64,000 bases of DNA from NCBI GenBank assembly GCA_964019135.1, contig OZ025249.1, forward strand, positions 930,001-994,000, given 5' to 3'. The stretch is from Arenicola marina (taxonomy: Eukaryota; Annelida; Polychaeta; Arenicolidae). Position numbers and translations under genes: made by a program. Each line of letters begins with the position of its first letter. Within the stretch, counting starts at the first letter, position 1. The notes under the pieces are model-generated. The model saw only the letters and a list, made by a program, of their open reading frames with translations, made no database searches and had not been told where the DNA came from. Shown piece by piece: positions 42,637-52,558 of this stretch.

Positions 42637-42744
42637 GGTGAAGCCGGGCCCCCTGGAATCCCTGGCGAGTTCGGCTTCCCGGGAATGCCGGGATTGCCAG
42701 GGACGGACGGACGTCCGGGACAACCTGGAACCCCAGGTGTCAGT
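42637..42744 (+). CDS. Collagen exon, 12 Gly-X-Y triplets
   Basis: Acceptor TTCCGTTGACAG, donor AGT/GTGAGT, 108 bases, exactly 36 codons, phase 0. Twelve uninterrupted triplets begin [12 protein letters not shown] and end GQP GTP GVS. The 108-base size is twice the 54-base unit typical of fibrillar collagen exons. The codons are GC-rich, unlike the AT-rich sequence just upstream. The last 15 bases and the donor reappear several times in the intron that follows, so the true donor must be distinguished from close copies at 42835 and beyond. It forms part of the triple-helical rod of a secreted matrix protein. Confidence 0.95.
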
Positions 42745-43275
42745 GTGAGTCCGGGGTCAAGAGGTCACTGGGGTAGCAGCTGGGGTATGAGTGTGCGTCT
42801 GGGGTCAAGAGGTCGCTGAGGTTATAGAATCCCGGGTGTCAGTGTGAGTCCGGGGTCAAGAGGTCACTAGGATTGCAGCTAGGGTATGAGGGTGAGTCTG
42901 GGGTCAAGATGTCACTGGGTTTATAGAATCCCGGGTGTCAGTGTGAGTCTGGGGTCAAGAGGCCACTGGGGTTATAGAATCCCGGGTGTCAGTGTGAATC
43001 CGGGGTCAAGAGGTCACTTGGATTGCAGCTAGGGTATGAGGGTGAGTCTGAGGTCAAGAGGTCACTGGGGTTATAGAAACCCGGGTGTCAGTGTGAGTCT
43101 GGGGTCAAGAGGCCACTGGGGTTATAGAATCCTGGGTGTCAGTGTGAGTCCGGGGTCAAGAGGTCACTAGGATTGCAGCTAGGGTATGAGGGTGAGTCCG
43201 GGGTCAAGAGGCCACTGGGGTTATAGAATCCCGGGTGTCAGTGTGAGTCTGGGGTCAAGAGGTCACTGGGGTAGC
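42745..43275. repeat. 99/51-bp donor-copy minisatellite
   Basis: The segment GGTGTCAGTGTGAGTC, that is the exon end plus donor, recurs at about 42835, 42934, 42985, 43084, 43135 and 43234. Spacings are 99, 99, 51, 99, 51 and 99 bases. The 51-base form lacks an internal 48 bases containing GATTGCAGCTAGGGTATGAG. The repeats start directly at the real 5' splice site and copy around 15 exon bases with one or two changes (CCAGG to CCGGG). Confidence 0.93.
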
Positions 43276-43289
43276 AGGGTATGAGTAAG

Positions 43290-45043
43290 TCATGGGGTCA
43301 GGGTGACATAGCATTGGGCTAGGTGTGATCTATAGTGTCAGGGTTAGATATCACGGGGCTAGGTGTGATCTATGGGGTCAGGGTTAGATATCACGGGGCT
43401 AGGTGTGATCTATGGGGTCAGGGTTAGATATCACGGGGCTAGGTGTGATCTATAGTGTCAAGGTGAGATTTCGCGGGGCTAGGTGTGATCTATGGGGTCA
43501 GGGTTAGATATCACGAGAATAGGTGTGATCTATGGGGTCAGGGTTAGATATCACGGGGCTAGGTGTGATCTATGGGGTCAGGGTTAGATATCACGGGGCT
43601 AGGTGTGATCTATAGTGTCAAGGTGAGATTTCACGGGGCTAGGTGTGATCTATGGGGTCAGGGTTAGATGTCACGGGGCTAGGTGTGATCTATGGGGTCA
43701 GGGTTAGATATCACGGGGCTAGGTGTGATCTATGGGGTCAGGGTTAGATGTCACGGGGCTAGGTGGGATCTATGGGGTCAGGGTTAGATATCACGGGGCT
43801 AGGTGTGATGTATGGGGTCAGGGTTAGATATCACGGGGCTAGGTGTGATCTATAGTGTCAAGGTGAGATTTCACGGGGCTAGGTGTGATCTATGGGGTCA
43901 GGGTTAGATGTCACGGGGCTAGGTGTGATCTATGGGGTCAGGGTTAGATATCACGGGGCTAGGTGTGATCTATGGGGTCAGGGTTAGATGTCACGGGGCT
44001 AGGTGTGATCTATGGGGTCAGGGTTAGATATCACGGGGCTAGGTGTGATCTATGGGGTCAGGGTGAGATATCACGGGGCTAGGTGTGATCTATGGGGTCA
44101 GGGTTAGATGTCACGGGGCTAGGTGTGATGTATGGGGTCAGGGTTAGATATCACGGGGCTAGGTGTGATCTATGGGGTCAGGGTTAGATATCACGGGGCT
44201 AGGTGTGATCTATGGGTTCAGGGTTAGATGTCACGGGGCTAGGTGTGATCTATGGGGTCAGGGTTAGATGTCACGGGGCTAGGTGTGATCTATGGTGTGA
44301 GAGTGAGATAGCATTGGGCTAGGTTTGATCTATGGGGTCAGAGTGAGATAACTTGTGGCTAGGTGTGATCTATAGGGTCAGGGTTAGATATTCCGGGGCT
44401 AGGTGTGATCTCTGGGGTCAGTGTGAGATTCAATGGGGCTAGGTGTGATCTATGGGGTCAAGGTGAGATAGTATGGTGCTAGGGCTGATCTATGGGGTCA
44501 GGGTGAGATAGCACGGGGCTAAGTGTGATCTATAGGGTCAGGGTTAGATATCATGGGGCTAGGTGTGATCCATGGGGTCAGGGTGAGATAGAATGGTGCA
44601 TAGCATGGGGCTAGGTGTGATCTATGGGATCAGGGTGAGATAGAATGGTGCATAGCATGGGGCTAGGTGTGACCTATAGTGTCAGGGTGAGATAGCATTG
44701 GGCTAGGTGTGATCTCTGATGTCAGGGTGAGATAGCACGAGGCTAGGTGTGATTTATCGTCTCAGAGTGAGATATTATGGGGCTAGGTGTGATCTATGGG
44801 GTTAGGGTTAAATAGCATGGAGCTTGGTGTGATCTATAGTGTCAGGGTGAGATAGTATGGGGCTAGGTGTGATCTACTGAGATATAATGGGGCTATGTGT
44901 GATTTACTAGGTCAGAGTGAGATAGCATGGGGCTAGGTGTGATCTATGGGGCCAGAGTGAGATATCACGGGCTAGATGTGATCTATGGGGTCAGAGTGAG
45001 ATAACTTGGTGCTAGGTGTGATCTTTGGTGTCAGGGTGAGATT
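43290..45043. repeat. 40-bp intronic minisatellite, about 44 copies
   Basis: Units contain GCTAGGTGTGATCTATGGGG followed by TCAGGGTTAGATATCACGG. The first 25 or so copies are very regular, while copies beyond about 44290 diverge and a few are shortened or expanded (for example around 44590-44660 and 44880). It has the same 40-bp period as the large array at the window start but an unrelated sequence. The GGGTCAGGGTGAGAT form resembles the donor core of the preceding array. Confidence 0.95.
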
Positions 45044-45495
45044 GGAGTCTGCGGTACAGGCACGCCTTGTTTCCCGTGCTAAGCACTGTGGGAATAAGAT
45101 CAAGGCACACTGGTAGAGTTGTTACAAATGGGTCTGAGTGTCAGGCTTCATTCGCCTCTAGTTGTCTTCACTGTTTTGCTCAATCAACCGCGGCTGACGA
45201 AAAGCAGAGACGGAGCTCGGTGTCTAGGTTGCCGCCAGTTTTTCAACTCTCGTGTTATGTCTCTGCCTTAAAAGAAGTATCCAACGCACATAAACAGTCA
45301 GAACAGTTTGAGTTTTGTTCAAGTCTGAAGTCTTAAATGTCTAAACGAGCTTCGTTCATAGACCGACTCATTTATCACAAGGCCTCACTATTTTCTCCAC
45401 ACATTAACATGGTTAAATAAATTTTAAAGTCACGAAGCGAACTAAAACCTTCAGAACCAGACGATTTGAAAAAACCATGTACCCCCACCCCCCCT
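45044..45495. other. Unique intronic stretch, no supported gene
   Basis: About 450 bases of non-repetitive sequence inside the intron. It contains an open frame of 89 codons on the + strand (45067-45336), which has no recognised motif and no link to the collagen frame, so it is treated as chance. I see no convincing exon or RNA gene. Confidence 0.6.
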
Positions 45496-47548
45496 AGCCA
45501 CTCAGAGCCACCGTGTAGCCACCCAGACCCACCGTGTAGCCGCCCAGACCCACCATGTAGCCTCCCAGACCCACCGTGTAAGCACCCCAGCCACCCAGAC
45601 CCACCGTGTAGCCACCCAGACCCACCGTGTAGCCACCCAGACCCACCTTGTAGCCGCCCAGACCCACCGTGTAGATACCCAGACCCACCGTGTAGCCACC
45701 CTAGATATCCAGACCCACCATGTAGCATCCCAGACCCACCGTGTAACCACCCCAGCCACCCAGACCCACCGTATAGCCACCCAGACCCACCATGTAGCCA
45801 CCCAGACCCACCGTATAGCCACCCACACCCGCCGAGTAGCCACCCTGGGCCACCCTGTAGCCACCAAGACCCACTGTGTAGCCACTTCAGCCACCCAGAC
45901 CCACAGTGTAGCCACCCAGACCCACATTGTAGCCACTCAGACCCACCGTGTAGTCACCCCAGCCCCCCAGACCCACCTTGTAGCCACCCAGACCCACCGT
46001 GTATTCATTCCAGCCACCCAGACCCACCATGTAGCCACCAGACCCACTTTGTAGCCACCCACACCCACCGTGTAGTAATTCCAGCCACCCAGACACCCCG
46101 TGTAGCCACCCAGACCCACCGTGTAGCCACCGGACCCACCATGTAGCCACCCAGACCCACCGTGTAGCCTCCCTTACCCACTGTAGCCACCAAGACCCAC
46201 CGTGTAGCCACGTACTCCAGCCACCCAGACCCACCATGTAGTTACCCCAGCCACCCAGGCCCCCCGTGTAGCTAGACGGACCCAACATTTAGCCACCTAG
46301 ACCTACCGTGTAGCCACCCAGACCCACCTTGTAGCCACCCAGACCCACCTTGTAGCCACCCAGACCCACCTTGTAGTCACCCTAGCCACCCAGACCCCCG
46401 TGTAGCCACCAGACCCACTTTGTAGCCACCCACACCCACCGTGTAGTCATCCCAGCCACCCAGACCCCCCTTGTAGCCACCCAGACCCGCCGTGTAGCCA
46501 CCCAGACCCACCGTATAGCCAACCAGACCCACCGTGTAGCCGCCAGACGCACCATGTAACCACCCAGACCCACCCTGTAGCCACCAAGACCCACCGTGTA
46601 GCCACCCTAGAAATCCAGACCCACCGTGTAGCCACCCCAGCCATCCAGACCCACCATGTAGCCACCCAGACCCACCGTGTAGCTACCCAGACCCACCCTG
46701 TAGCCACCAAGACCCACCGTGTAGCCACCCTAGATATCCAGACCCACCGTGTAGCCACCCCAGCCATCCAGACCCACCATGTAGCCACCCAGACCCACCT
46801 TGTAGCCACCCAGACCCACCTTGTAGTCACCCTAGCCACCCAGACCCACCTTGTAGTCACCCTAGCCACCCAGACCCCCGTGTAGCCACCAGACCCACTT
46901 TGTAGCCACCCACAACCACCGTGTAGTCACCCAGCCATCTAGACCCCCCTTGTAGCCACCCAAACCCACCGTATAGCCAACCAGACCCACCGCGTAGCCG
47001 CCAGACCCACCATGTAACCACCCAGACCTACCGTGTAGCCAACCTAACCCACCGTGTAGTCACCCCAGCCATCCAGACCCGCCCTATAGCCAACCAAACC
47101 CACGGTGTAGCCCCCCCAGCCATCCAGACCCACCCTGTAGCCACCCAGACCCACCCTGTAGCCAACCAGACCCACCGTGTAGCCACTCCAGCCATCCAGA
47201 CCCATCGTGTTGCCACCCAGCCATCTTGTAGCCACCCCAGCCACCCATACCCACCTTGTTGCCACCCCAGCCACCCGGACCCACCGTGTAGCCACCCCAG
47301 CCACCCAGACCCACCGTGTAGCCACCACAGCCACCCAGACCCACCGTGTAGCCACCACAGCCACCCAAACCCACCGTGTAGCCACCACAGCCACCCAGAC
47401 CCACCGTGTAGTCACCACAGCGACCCAGACCCACCGTGTAGCCACCACAGCCACCCAGACCCACCGTGTAGTCACCACAGCCACCCAGACCCACCGTGTA
47501 GCCACCTCAGCCACCCAGACCCACCGTGTAGCCACCACAGTCACCCAT
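45496..47548. repeat. 21-bp (later 30-bp) C-rich intronic minisatellite
   Basis: Units of about 21 bases, CCACCCAGACCCACCGTGTA plus one base, are repeated nearly 100 times with many insertions of GCCACCCCA or CATTCCA. Between about 47260 and 47540 the array is regular with a 30-base period, made of the 21-base unit plus CCACCACAG or CCACCCCAG. The + strand is C-rich and the minus strand G-rich. Because 21 and 30 are multiples of 3, long Pro/Cys/His or Trp/Val/Gly frames appear on both strands. None is credible as a gene, and the stretch lies between two collagen exons. Confidence 0.94.
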
Positions 47549-47666
47549 CACCTACCATCACCTCGATCTATGTGCTTCATTGACAAAGAACCATGTGATG
47601 TTTATTTCGAGTATGAAAGGTGCCTGTTGCTACTCCTACGCCATGTTGAACTGGAGTTATTTTCAG

Positions 47667-47720
47667 GGTGAGCCCGGGCCTGCTGGCCTTCCCGGTCCCG
47701 CCGGGGGTGCAGGCGAACCG
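47667..47720 (+). CDS. Collagen exon, 6 Gly-X-Y triplets
   Basis: Acceptor GTTATTTTCAG, donor CCG/GTGAGT, 54 bases, phase 0. The reading is GEP GPA GLP GPA GGA GEP, six perfect triplets, in the classical 54-base collagen exon size. Codon and base composition match the other exons (GC-rich, Pro in X and Y). It continues directly from GVS of the previous exon and into GVP of the next. Donor-like copies of its 5' splice site start 39 bases further on. Confidence 0.95.
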
Positions 47721-48196
47721 GTGAGTGCCTCTGTGTACCCCTGTTACCATTGACTACTGGTGAGTGTCTCTGTGTACCACTGTTACCATTGACCACTGGT
47801 GAGTGTCTCTGTGTACCACTGTTACCAATGACTACTGGTGAGTGTCTCTGTGTACCACTGTTACCATTGACTACTGGTAAGTGTCTCTGTGTACCACTGT
47901 TACCAATGACTACTGGTGAGTGTCTCTGTGTACCACTGTTACCATTGACTACTGGTGAGTGTCTCTGTGTACCACTGTTACCATTGACTACTGGTGAGTG
48001 TCCCTGTGTACCACTGTTGCCATTGACTACTGGTGAGTGTCTCTGTGTACCACTGTTACCATTGACTACTAGTGAGTGTCTCCGTGTACCACTGTTACCA
48101 TTGACTACTAGTGAGTGTGTCTGTGTACCACTGTTACCATTGACTACTAGTGAGTGTGTCTGTGTACCACTGTTACCATTGACTACTGGTGAGTGT
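47721..48196. repeat. 39-bp donor-copy minisatellite, about 12 copies
   Basis: Units begin with the donor itself, GTGAGTGTCTCTGTGTACCA, and end TTACCATTGACTACTG. The real junction CCG/GTGAGTGCC is the first copy, and every later unit repeats G/GTGAGTG, or a GTAAGTG variant near 47878. Period 39 is a multiple of 3, which gives a spurious 149-codon frame on the + strand. Confidence 0.94.
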
Positions 48197-48294
48197 TGAA
48201 TGGTTCATTATAGTTGCTCATCTGGATGACCGAAAGGCAATTGCAGGGATGCTACTTAGCCAGTATGGCTAAATATAACGTGGGCATGTGGCTC

Positions 48295-48840
48295 AGTGAC
48301 GTGGCCATGTGATTACATCATTAGATGACGTGGCCACGAGATTACATCATTGAATGATGTGGTCATGTGATTACATCATTGTGTGAGGCGGCCATGAGAT
48401 TACATCATTTATTGACGTGGTCATGTGATTACATCATTGTGTGAGGCGGCCATGAGATTACACAATTGATCGACATAGCCAGGTGATTATATCATTGATT
48501 GACGTGGTCATGTGATTACATCATTGTGTGACGCGGCCATAAGATTACATCATTGATCGACATAGCCAGGTGATTACATCATTGATTGACGTGGTCATGT
48601 GATTACATCATTGTGTGAGGCGGCCATGAGATTACATCATTGATTAACGTGTTCATGTGATTACATCATTGTGTGAGGCGGCCATGAGATTACATCATTG
48701 ATTAACGTGGTCATGTGATTACATCATTGTGTGACGCGGCCATGAGATTACATCATTGAATGACTTGGTTATGTGATTACATCATTGAATGACGTGGTTA
48801 TGTGATTACCTCATCCATTGACGTGGTCATGTGATCGTTG
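48295..48840. repeat. 29-bp AT-rich intronic minisatellite, about 19 copies
   Basis: Units share GTGATTACATCATTG or GAGATTACATCATTG. Two unit types, GACGTGGTCATGTG- and GAGGCGGCCATGAG-, tend to alternate, giving a 58-base dimer pattern. It follows about 100 bases of unique sequence after the 39-bp array. No gene is seen. Confidence 0.93.
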
Positions 48841-48912
48841 ATGAAGGTCTTGCAAGAACGTGTTATAACAGGGGACAATCAGATTAATGGCCCATCCTAT
48901 TCTACATTTTAG

Positions 48913-48963
48913 GGTGTTCCTGGACCACCAGGACCAGCCGGACCTCCCGGGGCATGGGACGGG
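48913..48963 (+). CDS. Collagen exon with a Trp-Asp interruption
   Basis: Acceptor TCTACATTTTAG, donor GGG/GTAAGT, 51 bases, phase 0. It reads GVP GPP GPA GPP GAW and then D-G. With the next exon the junction becomes GAW DGT GQG GLS, so one expected Gly is Asp while the three-residue register is kept. Trp is very rare in collagen helices, so this is likely a short non-helical kink rather than a sequencing error, though a Gly-to-Asp change (GGC to GAC) cannot be excluded. A polypyrimidine-rich array starts a few bases after the donor. Confidence 0.9.
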
Positions 48964-48969
48964 GTAAGT

Positions 48970-51900
48970 CTGCCTCCCCGGCCTCCCCGGACTCCACGGA
49001 CTATCTCTATGGCTCCCTCACCGGCCTCCACGGATAGAACTGTCCTTATCTCTATGGCTCCCTCCCCGGCCTCCACGGACTATCTCTATGGCTCCCTCAC
49101 CGGCCTCCACGGATAGAACCGTCCTTATCTCTATGGCTCCCTCCCCGGCCTCCACAGACAGAACCGTCTCTATCTCTATGGCTCCCTCACCGGCCTCCGC
49201 GGATAGAACCGTCCTTATCTCTATGGCTCCCTCCCCGGCCTCCACAGACAGAACCGTCTCTATCTCTATGGCTCCCTCACCGGCCTCCGCGGACTATCTC
49301 TATGGCTCCCTCACCGGCCTCCACGGATAGAACCGTCCTTATCTCTATGGCTCTCTCCCCGGCCTCCACAGACAGAACCGTCTCTATCTCTATGGCTCCC
49401 TCCCCGGCCTCCACAGACAGAACCGTCCTTATTTCCATGGCTCCCTCCCCGGCCTCCACAGACAGAACCGTCCTTATTTCCATGGCTCCCTCCCCGGCCT
49501 CCACAGACAGAACCGTCCATATCTCTATCGCTCCCCGGCCTCAACAGACAGAACCGTCCCTATCTCCATGACTCCCTCCCCGGCCTCCACAGACAGAACC
49601 GTCTCTATCTCTATGGCTCCCTCCCCGGCCTCCACAGACAGAACCGTCTCTATCTCTATGGATCCCTCCCCGGCCTCCACAGACAGGACCGTCCTTATCT
49701 CTAGGACTCCCTCCTCGGCCTCCACAGACAGAACCGTCCCTATCTCTATGACTCCCTCCTCGGCCTCCCCAGACAGAACCGTCCCTATCTCCATGACTCC
49801 CTTCCCGGCCTCCACAGACAGAACCGTCTCTATCTCTATGGCTCCCTGCCCGGCCTCCACAGACAGAACCGTCCCTATCTCCATGACTCCCTCCTCAGCC
49901 TCCACAGACAGAACCTCCCTATCCCTATGGCTCCCTCCCCGGCCTCCACAGACAGAACCGTCCCTATCTCTATGGCTCCCTCCCCGGCCTCCACAGACAG
50001 AACCTCCCTATCTCTATGGCTCACTCCCCGGCCTCCACAGACAGAACCGTCCCTATCTCTATGACTCCCTCCCCGGCCATCACAGACAGAACCGTCTCTA
50101 TCTCTATGGCTCACTCCCCGGCCTCCACAGACAGAACCGTCCCTATCTCAATGACTCCCTCCCCGGCCTCCACAGACAGAACCGTCTCTATCTCTATGGC
50201 TCCCTGCCCGGCCTCCACAGACAGAACCGTCCCTATCTCCATGACTCCCTCCTCAGCCTCCACAGACAGAACCTCCCTATCCCTATGGCTCCCTCCCCGG
50301 CCTCCACAGACAGAACCGTCCCTATCTCTATGGCTCCCTCCCCGGCCTCCACAGACAGAACCTCCCTATCTCTATGGCTCACTCCCCGGCCTCCACAGAC
50401 AGAACCGTCCCTATCTCTATGACTCCCTCCCCGGCCATCACAGACAGAACCGTCTCTATCTCTATGGCTCACTCCCCGGCCTCCACAGACAGAACCGTCC
50501 CTATCTCAATGACTCCCTCCCCGGCCTCCACAGACAGAACCGTCCTTATCCCTATGGCTCCCTCCCCGGCCTCCACAGACAGAACCGTCCCTATCTCTAT
50601 GGCTCCCTCCCCGGCCTCCACGGACTATCTCTATGGCTCCCTCCCCGGCCTCCACGGACTATCTCTATGGCTGCCTCACCGGCCTCCACGGATAGAACCG
50701 TCCTTATCTCTGTGGCTCTCTCCCCGGCCTCCAAAGACAGAACCGTATCTATCTCTTTGGCTACCTCCCCGGCCTCCACAGGCAGAACCGTCCCTATCTC
50801 TATGAATTCCTCCCCGGCCTCCACAGACAGAACGGTCTCTATCTCTATGGCTCCCTCCCCTGTCTCCACAGACAGAATCGTCCTTATCTTTATGGCTGTC
50901 TCCCCGGCCTCCACAGACTAAACCGTCCCGATCTCTATGGCTCCCTCCCCGGCCTCCACAGACAAAACCGTCCCTATCTCCATGACTCCCCCGTCGGCCT
51001 CCACGGACTATCTCTATGGCTGCCTCACCGGCCTCCACGGATAGAACCGTCTTTATCTCTATGGCTGCCTCACCGGCCTCCACGGATAGAACCGTCTTTA
51101 TCTCTATGGCTGCCTCACCGGCCTCCACGGATAGAACCGTCTTTATCTCTATGGCTCTCTCCCCGGCCTCCACAGGCAGAACCGTCCCTATCTCTATGAT
51201 TTCCTCCCCGGCCTCCACAGACAGAACGGTCTCTATCTCTATGGCTCCCTCCCCTGCCTCCACAGACAGAACCGTCTCTATCTCTATGGCTCCCTCCCCG
51301 GCCTCCACAGACAGAACCGTCTCTATCTCTATGGCTCTCTCCCCGGCCTCCAAAGACAGAACCGTCTCTATCTCTTTGGCTCCCTCCCCGGCCTCCACAG
51401 GCAGAACCGTCTCTATCTCTATGGCTCCCTCCCCGGCCTCCACAGACAGAACCGTCTCTATCTCTATGGCTCCCTCCCCGGCCTCCACAGACAGAACCGT
51501 CTCTATCTCTATGGCTCCCTCCCCGGCCTCCACAGACAGAACCGTGACTATCTATATGACTCCCTCCCCGGCCATCACAGACAGAACCGTCTCTATCTCT
51601 ATGGCTCACTCCCCGGCCTCCACAGACAGAACGGTCTCTATCTTTATGGCTCCCTCCCCTGCCTCCACAGACAGAACCGTCTCTATCTCTATGGCTCCCT
51701 CCTCGGCCTCCACAGGCAGAAAAGTCCTTATCTCTAGGTTTCCCTCCTCGGCCTCCCTCAGACAGAACCGTTCCTACCTCTATGGCTCCCCGGCCTCCAC
51801 AGACAGAACCGTCTCTATCTCTTTGGCTCCCTCCCCGGCCTCCACAGGCAGAACCGTCCCTATCTCTATGGCTCCCCGGCCTCCACAGACAGAACCGTCT

Positions 51901-52313
51901 CTATCTCTTTGGCTCCCTCCCCGGCCTCCACAGGCAGAACCATCCCTATCTCTATGATTTCCTGCCCGGCCTCCACAGACAGAACCGTCTCTATCTCTAT
52001 GGCTCTTTCCCCGGCCTCCACAGACAGAACCGTCCTTATCTCTATGACTCCCTCCCCGGCCTCGACAGACAGAACCGTCTCTATCTCTATGGCCCCCCGG
52101 CCTCCACAGACAGAACCGTCTCTATCTCTATGGCTCCCCGGCCTCCACAGACAGAACCGTCTCTATCTCTTATGGCTCCCTCCCCGGCCTGCACAGACAA
52201 AACCGTCTCTATCTCTATGGCTCCCTCCCCGGCCTCCACAGACAGAACCGTCTCTATCTCTATGGCTCCCTCCCCGGCCTCCACCGACAGAACCCTCTCT
52301 ATCTCTATGACTC
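48970..52313. repeat. 45-bp pyrimidine-rich minisatellite, about 74 copies
   Basis: Units carry AACCGTCTCTATCTCTATGG and then CCCTCCCCGGCCTCCACAG followed by ACAG. Each has a T/C-rich run ending in CAG, which looks like a 3' splice site. A 358-base block of about 8 units is repeated (49875-50114 matches 50233-50472). The 358 rather than 360 fits units reading AACCTCCC that lack one base. Shortened copies that go straight to TATCTCTATGG occur at 49078, 49292 and 50622. Period 45 is a multiple of 3 and yields long Ser/Thr/Pro frames with no gene character. Confidence 0.95.
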
Positions 52314-52519
52314 CGTTGTTATTGTGTCCGATTATGCATTGCACGGGATTTTGTTCAACTGGCATTTTCATGTCCCAAATTAAGGATGGATGGATGAATG
52401 GATGGTTGGTTACTTTATTTAACATATTGTACATAATAACACAAGTTATTTGTGTTTTAATATGTCATCCCAACCCTTACCATACATGTATCAGATGATG
52501 TGATGGATTATTGTTACAG
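52314..52519. other. AT-rich intron end with a short (GGAT)n tract
   Basis: About 206 unique bases before the next acceptor. A short GGATGGATGGATGAATGGAT tract lies at about 52385-52405, followed by AT-rich sequence. No gene is seen. The tetranucleotide tail could mark an old LINE or SINE 3' end, but nothing else supports that. Confidence 0.5.
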
Positions 52520-52558
52520 ACCGGTCAAGGCGGACTGTCTGGCGAGCCGGGACCACCG
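52520..52558 (+). CDS. Collagen exon that seeded the 46-bp array
   Basis: Acceptor TTATTGTTACAG, donor CCG/GTAAGT, 39 bases, phase 0. The reading is T, then GQG GLS GEP GPP. Together with the preceding 51-base exon it makes a 90-base pair of exons split at an interruption. Its last 27 bases (GLS GEP GPP) and the donor are repeated about 119 times downstream. The true exon is recognised because only this copy has ACCGGTCAAGGC upstream and a plain acceptor. Confidence 0.88.

Noticed and set aside
45067-45336. 89-codon + strand frame in unique sequence
   Set aside because: No motif, no splice link to the collagen frame, and a length expected by chance. A small unknown gene cannot be fully excluded.
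45466-46146. 226-codon Pro/Cys/His frame resembling a metallothionein or keratin-associated protein
   Set aside because: It is a direct reading of the 21-base array inside a collagen intron. Equally long frames are open on the other strand, and substitutions show no codon bias.
49568-50921. Ser/Thr/Pro-rich frames resembling a mucin
   Set aside because: The 45-base period is a multiple of 3, so any stop-free unit stays open. The region lies between two phase-matched collagen exons.
52385-52405. (GGAT)n tail as evidence of a LINE or SINE
   Set aside because: Only a short tetranucleotide run with no recognisable element body or target duplication.
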